Assembly (NCBI GenBank): GCA_017409345.1
Contig: JAFQSX010000012.1
Coordinates: 1 to 64,000, forward strand
Length of the DNA stretch: 64,000 nt
Source: Muribaculaceae bacterium
GTDB taxonomy: Bacteria > Bacteroidota > Bacteroidia > Bacteroidales > Muribaculaceae
Direction of reading: 5' to 3'
In this document: positions 52,915 to 59,989 of the stretch, one piece after another
Layout of the letters: the number at the start of each line of letters is the position of its first letter
How positions within the stretch are numbered: position 1 is the first letter of the stretch
The notes under the pieces: generated by a model
Told to the model about the DNA's origin: nothing
The model's database searches: none
What the model saw: the letters and a program-made list of their open reading frames with translations, nothing else
Made by a program: the position numbers and the translations under genes

Positions 52915-53766
52915 TTATTTATTTAACAAGTCTATAAAATCATTCTGGTCTGATTTAATAAAATCGAAATTATATTGTGTCTTTTGTTCTGGGTCAAAAT
53001 AATTTAGTATAGTTTTAAAGAGTCCATTCATATCGATGCTATTCATCTGATTTAGCGTCAGATTATATCTATTCACAATTCTTTCTTTCATGCCTTTCTT
53101 GAAACAAGTTTCAGGCAATTCTGTAGGATTGTATATTAAATATATGAACCTTACATTTTTGTTAATTTCATTTCGCAGTAACTTATTTGCTATGCCACAA
53201 AAATGACAAACAAGTTGAATAATATCAAAGTATTCTATTGGTAAGTCTTCGCTATATGTTTTGATGCTAATCTCATTGTCTTCAGTCTCGGTACAGTCAA
53301 ATTGTAATCCAATATTCTGTTCTGATATAAATTTTAGTAGCTTATAATATACATTCTTCCTTTTCTCACCAAAATGACTACGATAATAGGGTTCTCTGCA
53401 TTTTGCTTCAATGCATGTACAACAATCAATAGAGTTAAAAAATCCATCAAGATTAGATGTTCCTCCAACATGCGTTGAGAACAGTGTCTCAAACTGAAAT
53501 CCTGGAAAACCTTTGGATAGATTATATATAAATCTGCTTGAAGAACCAAAAGAAGCCATTTTAGGAGGATAACGACCTTCTTTTAATTCACTACCACCGC
53601 CATTCTTATATGAATTATAGGCATTAGGATAGTTATCTTTCATATCTTGTAGAAATATTTCCCATATAGCATTGGCCATATAGTTCGAATAAGACTTATC
53701 TCTTATTACATATCCTCCTAATACATCTTCCTGCTTTTGAATCGCTAAATCCAATGCTTTATACAT
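52915..53766 (-). CDS. Putative restriction endonuclease-like protein (PGN_0703-like)
   Basis: 283 aa. GGTSNLDGFFNS (Asp107) then CIEAKCREP (Glu120-Ala-Lys122) is a PD-(D/E)XK-type catalytic site. The layout, with LQDMKDNYPNAYNSYKNGGGSEL upstream, resembles the family annotated as PGN_0703 putative restriction endonucleases, recalled from memory. It begins 2 bases after the WYL regulator and is followed closely by a second nuclease-like gene. No methyltransferase is nearby, so if it restricts, it must recognise something other than methylation state. Confidence 0.72.
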   Translation of the reverse strand: MYKALDLAIQKQEDVLGGYVIRDKSYSNYMANAIWEIFLQDMKDNYPNAYNSYKNGGGSELKEGRYPPKMASFGSSSRFIYNLSKGFPGFQFETLFSTHVGGTSNLDGFFNSIDCCTCIEAKCREPYYRSHFGEKRKNVYYKLLKFISEQNIGLQFDCTETEDNEISIKTYSEDLPIEYFDIIQLVCHFCGIANKLLRNEINKNVRFIYLIYNPTELPETCFKKGMKERIVNRYNLTLNQMNSIDMNGLFKTILNYFDPEQKTQYNFDFIKSDQNDFIDLLNK

Positions 53767-53768
53767 AA

Positions 53769-54674
53769 CTATTGATTGTATTTAATTAAACTATTTTCTA
53801 ATCTTCTCTTAATCTCTTCTCTCAACTCTACTGGCTCCAGTACTTCTACATTTTCTCCCATAGCCAATATTTGACTTGATAGTTCAGGAGTCAGGCATAG
53901 TTTGTATTCAAAGACACAGAACTCGCCATATTTGGAAGCTGTTTCTCTTTGTGATTTATGCAGTGGCAATGAACGCAGGTATTCTATCTGGTTTCCGTAA
54001 GCCTTGAGTTTTACCTTTACAGGAGAGAGGTCATCATTAACAAATATCCCTACGGTGTTTTCATAATACTTCTCTGCATTAAAATCTTCAGGAAGAGCAA
54101 ATGATTGTGCTGTAATGGCCATTTCAAGCAAACGATCCAGAGCGATGTTACGGATAGCATCTAATTCCTTTATATAACCGAGCACATACCATCTCTGATG
54201 ATATGTTTTCATTGCGTATGGCTGAATTGTGTATGACGCTCTATGACCATAAAATGGTTGATAATCTATTGCCAGTTCTTTGGACTGTTGCATGGCATCT
54301 ATTATAGTTTGTAGATACTCCGTGCTATGAGGGATGTCTTCAAACAGGATTCTCTCTTTCATGTTATGACCGGCAGTAATCATATTCGACAGATTGAAAG
54401 AGTTCAATAGCCACTTTCGGGTCTTGTCATTCCTCAATACTTCAGGATTTGCGATGTAGTACTTGTACCCTTTGGATGTGTTGCATTTGATTTCAACACC
54501 AAACAGTTCTTCAACGGCACCACGATGTTGATGAAAAGTACGCAAAGGCATGGGTTTATTGTCGCCCATATTGCTCTCTTTCCAGCGTTTGCTGATTTCA
54601 TCAAAGGTCATTTGCTTTTCCTGTAAGAGAAGATTAAGCAGCCATATATAACGATTGAATGTTTTGCTTATCAT
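53769..54674 (-). CDS. WYL-domain transcriptional regulator
   Basis: 301 aa. N-terminal winged helix-turn-helix (RYIWLLNLLLQEKQMTFDEISKRWKES), a central WYL domain (~130-220; IDYQPFYGHRASYTIQPYAMKTYHQRWYVLGYIKEL), and a WCX-like C-terminus. WYL proteins sense nucleic-acid or nucleotide ligands and control defence or repair genes. First gene of an operon with two nuclease-like genes (2-base and 9-base gaps). A TACTTTTG box at 54711-54718 and ATGCAAAA direct repeats, 21 bp apart, precede it, a likely operator. Confidence 0.9.
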   Translation of the reverse strand: MISKTFNRYIWLLNLLLQEKQMTFDEISKRWKESNMGDNKPMPLRTFHQHRGAVEELFGVEIKCNTSKGYKYYIANPEVLRNDKTRKWLLNSFNLSNMITAGHNMKERILFEDIPHSTEYLQTIIDAMQQSKELAIDYQPFYGHRASYTIQPYAMKTYHQRWYVLGYIKELDAIRNIALDRLLEMAITAQSFALPEDFNAEKYYENTVGIFVNDDLSPVKVKLKAYGNQIEYLRSLPLHKSQRETASKYGEFCVFEYKLCLTPELSSQILAMGENVEVLEPVELREEIKRRLENSLIKYNQ

Positions 54675-54707
54675 AACCAGTTTAAATCAATTATGAATAA
54701 ATTCTAT

Positions 54708-54736
54708 ATGCAAAAGTATAAATTATCTATGCAAAA
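54708..54736 (-). promoter_or_regulatory. WYL operon promoter with 21-bp-spaced direct repeats
   Basis: ATGCAAAA occurs at 54708-54715 and 54729-54736, exactly two helical turns apart. The first overlaps the minus-strand -7 box TACTTTTG (54711-54718). Fits binding by a dimeric regulator. Confidence 0.5.
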
Positions 54737-54786
54737 CAATTGCACACCCAAAGAAAATCCACCATTTATGGAAGATTTTGCCTGTT

Positions 54787-55205
54787 TCAAGACTGAATAC
54801 TACCTTTTTTATACTTTTCTTCCATAAACAGACTGAAATGTTCGGGCATATTGGATTTTATATACGCCATACGATAGCATAACAATGCCCTTTTTTCAAA
54901 GAATGAATAATCAGCTAAAGTACGTTTTCTACGTTCAATTTCACTCTTCAAAATTTTGATGGCAAGCTTGTACGTCTCTTTTTCTTCGTTACTCATTCCT
55001 TCGATGTAATCACTTATCTGTGCAGCTTGATGTTGGTACACTAATAATCCATACGTCTCTTTAAGGACAGATTCTACATATTCAATTCTAGTGTATATCG
55101 GGTAAGTAAAAGGATGAACCTCCTTCATCTTCAAAAAGGTATAGATATAAGGATTAAGCGATAGATTATGACTGAAAGCAACACATGCAACAAGCTCTTC
55201 AAAAT
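54787..55205 (-). pseudogene. DNA polymerase III alpha (dnaE) relic
   Basis: The frame contains LKETYGLLVYQHQAAQI and a later YRMAYIKSNMPEHF, matching the DnaE motifs ETYGVMVYQEQVMQI and the AYQTAWLKAHYP-type end of the finger domain. The homology extends upstream in frame past the apparent ATG (55134) to about ELVACVAFSHNLSLNP near 55200. Intact DnaE is ~1150 aa; ~140 residues remain and the central part is shortened. A degenerate fragment, not a working polymerase. Confidence 0.6.
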
Positions 55206-55231
55206 TCTATCTTTGTAAACGCAACTCTACC

Positions 55232-55750
55232 TTAACTCTCCATTATACTCACAAGCATGTCATACTCTTCTTGCGTGATACCTAATTCACCGATGACCTG
55301 CTCTATTGCTTCGTCTGATAAATCTGATATAGACAACAACCACTTTATGTCTTTTTTATCTCGGTCGTTCCCTCTGGTAAGCTTCTGCCACAGAAGGTAT
55401 TCTGGTTTCATTACTAAAACTCCGTCCACTAAAGTCTTGTAAGGTTCAAAGTCGTGAGACCTTACTAGCATGAGATCGACCTTGACTTTTTCTGGGTCGA
55501 TGTTTTCCTTGACCCATTTTGAGAATTCTTGTGATTTGCTTATGCTTCCAACTATAAAATCAAGGTCATTGTCTGACCTTTTCCTTACTCCTTCTGTTCC
55601 TGTTGCTGCTGCCCACACTTCTAATGCTGTTCCTCCGATAAGTGGAAGTCCCATCTCTGTAGCCTTCTTGATAACTTTGTCGTCAAGATCGGAATATCGT
55701 GAGTACGCCACCCTACATGCCTTTACTTTTGTGTACTTTTTTAAATTCAT
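55232..55750 (-). CDS. Nucleotidyltransferase-fold protein
   Basis: 172 aa. GGTALEVW (Gly39-Gly40) followed by RSDNDLDFIVG (Asp60/62/64) is the minimal nucleotidyltransferase core seen in AbiEii-like and phage-encoded proteins; the later segment VKVDLMLVRSHDFEPYK and LLWQKLTRGNDRDKKDI also fit. No antitoxin partner is adjacent. Codon use and the neighbouring tRNA-Arg and amidase fragment recall a large-phage gene block. Biological role unknown. Confidence 0.7.
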   Translation of the reverse strand: MNLKKYTKVKACRVAYSRYSDLDDKVIKKATEMGLPLIGGTALEVWAAATGTEGVRKRSDNDLDFIVGSISKSQEFSKWVKENIDPEKVKVDLMLVRSHDFEPYKTLVDGVLVMKPEYLLWQKLTRGNDRDKKDIKWLLSISDLSDEAIEQVIGELGITQEEYDMLVSIMES

Positions 55751-55765
55751 GTTGTTACTTGTTTG

Positions 55766-55839
55766 TGATCCAAACAGGATTCGAACCTGTGACCGACGGT
55801 TTAGAAATCCGTTGCTCTATCCAACTGAGCTACTGAACC
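55766..55839 (-). tRNA. tRNA-Arg (anticodon TCT)
   Basis: 74 nt without CCA. Acceptor GGTTCAG (55839-55833) pairs with TTGGATC, discriminator A at 55766. D-arm GCTCAGTTGGATAGAGC, anticodon loop TTTCTAA reading UCU, T-arm ACAGG TTCGAAT CCTGT. The 31-39 pair is A-A. CCA is not encoded. It sits amid accessory genes rather than a tRNA cluster. Confidence 0.93.
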
Positions 55840-55983
55840 GGAAATGCAGTGACTTCTCTCCCACTCACTGCTATGAAGCTAGATACGGCTAGCTATTCTG
55901 CGACTTAGTGCCAGAACGAGTTACGTTGCTCCTCAGACTAGTATTATAGAGCTTTCTTGTTTCTTTTACTACGAAATTGATTT

Positions 55984-56476
55984 CTACTTGCCGTTTCGTA
56001 ATTTTGTTATCTCCTGCATTGCTTTGATGTGCAGATTTACTATCGCTTCAAATCCCTCCTCTGAGTTGAGATACTTGCAGTCTTCATGGGATGTCATAAA
56101 GAGATTTTCTGTAAGCAAAGCTGGACATACTGTGTCTCTTAAAACTGCGAAATTAGAATCCCAGTCGGGGTCTCCGTCTGACTGATCACCTCTCATCTTG
56201 GTTCCTACAGGAAGAGTCTCCTTGGCCTTATTCCAGAAGATCGTAGCATACTCATCAGAAGCTGACTTGCCGAGATACGTGTGTACTTCCCAGCCTATAG
56301 GAGCTTCCTGATTTTTCTGAGATGCGTTAAGGTGGATTGATACCAATATCACGTTATCTTTTCCAAAATGTGCAGCTAACTTATTAGCTCTCTTGCAACG
56401 TTCTGATAAAGAAATGTTCTCATCCTCGGGAACTAACACCTGGACAGATATACCTGCCTGAGCTGCTCTCTCTTCA
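55984..56476 (-). pseudogene. N-acetylmuramoyl-L-alanine amidase, 5' end removed by IS
   Basis: The frame reads PEERAAQAGISVQVLVPEDE at its 5' end and continues to a stop at 55984. VSIHLNAS and TENLFMTSHEDCKYL hold the second zinc His and catalytic Glu of the amidase_3 family. The first zinc motif (DPGHGG-type) and ~40-60 residues are missing, because the frame is cut at 56477, the first base of an IS end. A GTG start at 56439 would make only 151 residues without the zinc site. Probably a phage or accessory lysin in origin; non-functional now. Confidence 0.75.
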
Positions 56477-56622
56477 GGGAGGTTCTATAAATTCTTTTTC
56501 CATTAGCGATTAGTCAGAACCTCATTAAGGCTACCGCTAATGTGTTATTGTTTTCGCAAATTTAGCAAAACTTTTTCTAATTTATACGCAAATTTCAGTG
56601 TTTTTTTCGGGGAGGGGGGTAA
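56477..56622 (-). mobile_element. Solo left end of the IS5-type element
   Basis: 146 bp starting GGGAGGTTCTATAAATT and ending at a G-rich run; nearly identical to 49228-49370, the left end of the IS. No transposase or right end adjoins it. It truncates the amidase gene. Confidence 0.8.
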
Positions 56623-56661
56623 ATTTTACTTTTGTTTGCAGAGCAAGAGAGTATCCTTGTT

Positions 56662-57375
56662 TTATAGGATATCTAATGTGAAAGGTGCTTCTTCGTCGAG
56701 GGAGTAGTTGAGGAAGTCGTTGAGGGGTTTTAGTAGGGAGAATCGCTCGGCGGCAATTTCAACCCAAGCGGGGTCGCGGAAGAATGCTTCTTTACAAGAG
56801 CATAGACGGCCATATTCTTTGAGTTTTAATAACTCGGCTTGTGGGTGCTCTTTGTCCCAGCCTTTGGGAACATTCTTAAGTGAGTCGCCAATCCACGAGG
56901 GGTAGTGCTTGAGAAGTGTGGGATTGTTGATTATTTCCTCAAATTCTTCGATATTGTCGATGATGGCATGGCGAAGTTTGTTGAGCATAGCCGAGTCGGG
57001 GCACCAGATGCCACCATACAGTCCCGAACCACCCCAAAGGTTTTCTTCGTCGATGCCCATGTGCAAGTAGAATCCGGCACGATGCGCTTTGCGTCCCCAC
57101 GGACTGATTGCAGCCGAGAAGAACGTTTTGTAGGGCGATTTATCTTGCGAAAAACGAGTGTCGCGATAGAAGCGATAGGCACACGATCGGGCCGATTGTG
57201 AGGCTAATTGAGGCTCCCACGCAGCCATGAGTGAGATTAATCGGTCGAGATCTTCCATCCACAAGGCTCGCAGTTCGTCGTATTCGTCTTTGTGGGCGTG
57301 AAACCATTCGCGGTAGTTGTTTGCCGCCACTTGGTGAAGGAAATCAAAGAGTCGATGGGTGTAGTATTGTGCCAT
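56662..57375 (-). CDS. DUF2461 (TIGR02453) family protein
   Basis: 237 aa. The start YTHRLFDFLHQVAANNYREWFHAHKDEY and the middle YRFYRDTRFSQDKSPYKTFFSAAISPWGRKAHRAGFYLH are family signatures. It is a cytosolic protein of unknown biochemical role widespread in Bacteroidetes. The following gene starts 7 bases away in the same direction, so an operon with YjbR-like, DUF4834, pssA and psd is likely. Confidence 0.9.
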   Translation of the reverse strand: MAQYYTHRLFDFLHQVAANNYREWFHAHKDEYDELRALWMEDLDRLISLMAAWEPQLASQSARSCAYRFYRDTRFSQDKSPYKTFFSAAISPWGRKAHRAGFYLHMGIDEENLWGGSGLYGGIWCPDSAMLNKLRHAIIDNIEEFEEIINNPTLLKHYPSWIGDSLKNVPKGWDKEHPQAELLKLKEYGRLCSCKEAFFRDPAWVEIAAERFSLLKPLNDFLNYSLDEEAPFTLDIL

Positions 57376-57382
57376 GGGTGGG

Positions 57383-57736
57383 TTATTTTATGTTTAATTC
57401 GTCTTTTGTTTTGCGAGGAAGTTTTGCCATAACCAGGTCGTAGGAGTGAGCCACAAGCTCTTTAATGAACGAGTGAGATAGCGAGCCGGTGAGGTCGATT
57501 TGGTTCCAATGCTTTTTGTTCATGTGCCATGCCGCATTTATTTCGGGGTAGCGTTCACGCAGTTCGATAGCTCGCTCAGGGTCGCATTTTACCAGTATGA
57601 AGTTGGGTTTTTCGAGGGGGTAGAGAGTAAACATTTTGCCCCCAACTTTAAACACAAGTGTAGAGTCGTCGAAGGGGAATGTGGCTTGGGCATAAGGAAA
57701 TTCCATGCACATTGCATATACCTCTTCGGAGTTCAT
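57383..57736 (-). CDS. MmcQ/YjbR-family protein
   Basis: 117 aa. CMEFPYAQATFPFDDSTLVFKVGGKMFTL and ILVKCDPERAIELRERYPEINAAWHMNKKHWNQIDL match the YjbR/MmcQ fold (a CyaY-like alpha-beta domain, sometimes DNA-binding). Normal length. Located between the DUF2461 and DUF4834 genes on the same strand. Confidence 0.9.
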   Translation of the reverse strand: MNSEEVYAMCMEFPYAQATFPFDDSTLVFKVGGKMFTLYPLEKPNFILVKCDPERAIELRERYPEINAAWHMNKKHWNQIDLTGSLSHSFIKELVAHSYDLVMAKLPRKTKDELNIK

Positions 57737-57761
57737 TGTGTGATGTGGATTATGGTGTTAA

Positions 57762-58100
57762 CTACTTGATTTCTTCCCACTCGGCATCGGTGATGAGTGG
57801 TTCATCTTTGATGCGTGACGGTTTTTTAGTAGAGCCTTGGTGGGGATTGGCTGATGATTGTGTAGAGTCGTTTACCTCTTCAAAGTCAACATATTCTCCC
57901 ATTGATTTGCGACGTTGGCGTTGTTGTTGACGGCGTTGTTGTTTTTCGTATTCTTCGGCTTGTTCTTGTTGCTTCCGGTTGAATTGCGAGAAGGCTTTTT
58001 TGGCCTCTTTCTGCATACGATAAACTTTATATCCCACTTTGAAAAGTGGAATACCTATAAATATTACAAATAATAAGAATAGAAATCCTAGAAAACTCAT
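57762..58100 (-). CDS. DUF4834-type small membrane protein
   Basis: 112 aa. One N-terminal membrane helix (FLGFLFLLFVIFIGIPLFKVG), then a basic coiled-coil-like cytosolic stretch rich in Gln/Arg/Lys (~35-65), then EYVDFEEV and a short C-terminal acidic tail (ITDAEWEEI). Fits the Bacteroidetes DUF4834 family, which I recall beside phospholipid genes. Function unknown. Confidence 0.8.
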   Translation of the reverse strand: MSFLGFLFLLFVIFIGIPLFKVGYKVYRMQKEAKKAFSQFNRKQQEQAEEYEKQQRRQQQRQRRKSMGEYVDFEEVNDSTQSSANPHQGSTKKPSRIKDEPLITDAEWEEIK

Positions 58101-58139
58101 TTTTTCAAAATAGTAGATTAAAATAGATGTAGAATGTTG

Positions 58140-58844
58140 TTATTTAATGTTTTTGCGAGAAAATACCGATAGCAATATGTATAAAATAATTTCATACGCC
58201 AATCCGCAAATTCCAAAGAAAATAACAAACAAGATGGCTGCAAGGATTATGATATATCTCTTAATATTCTCTTTCAAATTGAGATTGTGGAATTTAAGAG
58301 AGTACATCTTGATAGGAGCAACCATTAATAATGACATGATTATCAATGCGATAATTACTGCAGTGTCGCCGGGGTATCCAAATTGGTAGATTAATGCGCT
58401 CGCTCCAATCCAGAATATAGCATTGGCTGGAATGGGCAAACCGATAAATGTGTCGGTCTGACGATCATCGACATTGAAACGAGCAAGACGAATGGCCCCA
58501 AACACGGCAATCGCCAAGGCTGCAAATGCTGAATAAGATCCACCATTGTGGAAGGTCATTGTGTTGTACATGAGCATCGCCGGAGCTACACCAAAACTGA
58601 TTAGGTCGGAAAGCGAGTCAAGTTCTTTACCAATATTTGAGGTCGCATGAAGCAAGCGGGCTGCTGCTCCATCAAAAAAGTCAAAAATGGCTGCTGCTCC
58701 AATGAGCATATATACTAGTTCATAGCCTTTGAATGCACCGAATGTATCTTGAGAATGGAAAGCGAAGATACAAGCCACACAACCCGATAGGAGGTTGAGG
58801 CATGTGATGGCATTAGGTATATTGGCTTTGATTTTCTTAATCAT
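58140..58844 (-). CDS. pssA: CDP-diacylglycerol-serine O-phosphatidyltransferase
   Basis: 234 aa with about seven helices. The CDP-alcohol phosphotransferase signature DGxxARx8Gx3Dx3D is complete starting at DGAAARLL (~60). The enzyme makes phosphatidylserine from CDP-DAG and serine at the inner membrane. It overlaps psd by 8 bases (58837-58844), matching the two-step route PssA then Psd to phosphatidylethanolamine. Confidence 0.95.
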   Translation of the reverse strand: MIKKIKANIPNAITCLNLLSGCVACIFAFHSQDTFGAFKGYELVYMLIGAAAIFDFFDGAAARLLHATSNIGKELDSLSDLISFGVAPAMLMYNTMTFHNGGSYSAFAALAIAVFGAIRLARFNVDDRQTDTFIGLPIPANAIFWIGASALIYQFGYPGDTAVIIALIIMSLLMVAPIKMYSLKFHNLNLKENIKRYIIILAAILFVIFFGICGLAYEIILYILLSVFSRKNIK

Positions 58845-59517
58845 TTTTTTGAGGTTTTAGACGAGCCACCTCGGTAATCCCACCGGTGGTGATGTCGCCT
58901 ATTTTTACATTAATTTCAGTATCGAGAGGGAGATATAAATCGACACGAGAGCCAAATTTAATGAATCCCATGTGATCTTCGATTGACGCCTCAACGCCGG
59001 GTTGTGCATAAGTCACGATGCGACGCGCCATGGCACCTGCTACTTGACGCATGAGGATCTCTTGTCCGTTTTTAGCACGTATTACCACGGTTGAGCGTTC
59101 GTTTTCAGTGCTAGATTTTGGAAGATATGCAGCCATGAATCGGCCTGAATGGTGTTTTGAGTATATCACTTCGCCGTCAACGGGGAACCAGTTGGCGTGC
59201 ACATTAAAAATACTCATAAATACCGATACTTGAATCACTTCGCGATGAAGATACTCGTCCTCAAAAGTGCGCTCAAGAGCCACAACTTTACCGTCGGCGC
59301 TTGCCACGACTACATTTTCGCGATTGCCTGTGAAACTGCGACGAGGAGAACGGAAGAAATTAACTACCAACAACCAGAGGATTGCTGATATTGCAGAGAT
59401 TGTGATGTTGAGAGCCAAACAATCCACATATAGCCATAAAGGGATATTGATTGCCAATAAGATTATTAGCAAAACGATTATAATATTAGTTCCTTCGTGA
59501 TGAATCTTGACTCTCAT
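58837..59517 (-). CDS. psd: Phosphatidylserine decarboxylase
   Basis: 226 aa from the ATG at 59517 (MRVKIHHEGTN). The open frame continues upstream through the tRNA-Asp gene but the promoter at 59546-59553 places the start here. Two N-terminal helices, then the decarboxylase domain with HANWFPVDGEV and autocatalytic cleavage site FGSRVD near the C-terminus, where Ser becomes the pyruvoyl group. Length and cleavage motif fit the short PSD type of Bacteroidetes. It precedes pssA with an 8-base overlap. Confidence 0.93.
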   Translation of the reverse strand: MRVKIHHEGTNIIIVLLIILLAINIPLWLYVDCLALNITISAISAILWLLVVNFFRSPRRSFTGNRENVVVASADGKVVALERTFEDEYLHREVIQVSVFMSIFNVHANWFPVDGEVIYSKHHSGRFMAAYLPKSSTENERSTVVIRAKNGQEILMRQVAGAMARRIVTYAQPGVEASIEDHMGFIKFGSRVDLYLPLDTEINVKIGDITTGGITEVARLKPQKND

Positions 59518-59545
59518 TAGGGCACAATTAGTACATATTAATATG

Positions 59546-59553
59546 CAAAGATA
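59546..59553 (-). promoter_or_regulatory. -7 promoter box for the psd operon
   Basis: Minus-strand TATCTTTG, giving a leader of about 22 bases to the ATG at 59517; this decides the psd start. Confidence 0.65.
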
Positions 59554-59680
59554 TATTAAAAAATTAAGAAGTCCAAAGAGAGAGGAGATTTTTTTAGTAA
59601 ATGTATAGGAGAGGATACAAAAAAAGAATGAGTAAAGAAATCTAAAAGATTTTCGATTACTCATTCTCCTCTCTCCTCTG

Positions 59681-59754
59681 CGGTATGGACGGGACTCGAA
59701 CCCGCGACCCCCTGCGTGACAGGCAGGTATTCTAACCAGCTGAACTACCACACC
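59681..59754 (-). tRNA. tRNA-Asp (anticodon GTC)
   Basis: 74 nt, no encoded CCA. Acceptor GGTGTGG (59754-59748) pairs with CCATACC, discriminator G at 59681. Anticodon stem CCTGC/GCAGG with loop CTGTCAC reading GUC, T-loop TTCGAGT. All arms pair well. Confidence 0.95.
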
Positions 59755-59938
59755 AGATTTTTTGAGGTGCATAGCGGTTATTGCCGTTTTGCGAGTGCAA
59801 AGATAATGCGAGTTTTTATTCTGTGCAAATATTTTTCAAAAAAAATGCGATTTTTTTCAAATTTCTTTGATTTGAGGTCTTAAAAAGGGTGTTTTTTTTG
59901 AGAAAAATAGATGAAAATCGGTTTAATTTCTAAATAAA

Positions 59939-59976
59939 AAAATATCGGGCTGACTATTTGGACAACCCGATATTTT
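59939..59976 (-). terminator. Terminator for the AAA ATPase gene
   Basis: Arms AAAATATCGGG (59939-59949) and CCCGATATTTT (59966-59976). On the minus strand the hairpin is followed by a T-rich tract. It lies 14 bases past the stop at 59990. Confidence 0.75.
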
Positions 59977-59989
59977 CGTTGAAAAACCG

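Noticed and set aside
55470-55892. 140-codon plus-strand frame across tRNA-Arg
   Set aside because: It is antisense to the nucleotidyltransferase and the tRNA and has no protein character.
49228-56622. Direct repeats as integrase attachment sites
   Set aside because: The repeats carry the IS terminal sequence and no integrase gene is present; IS ends explain them better.
58837-59772. Psd with an 85-residue N-terminal extension
   Set aside because: The extension would be read through the tRNA-Asp gene and lies upstream of a clear promoter.
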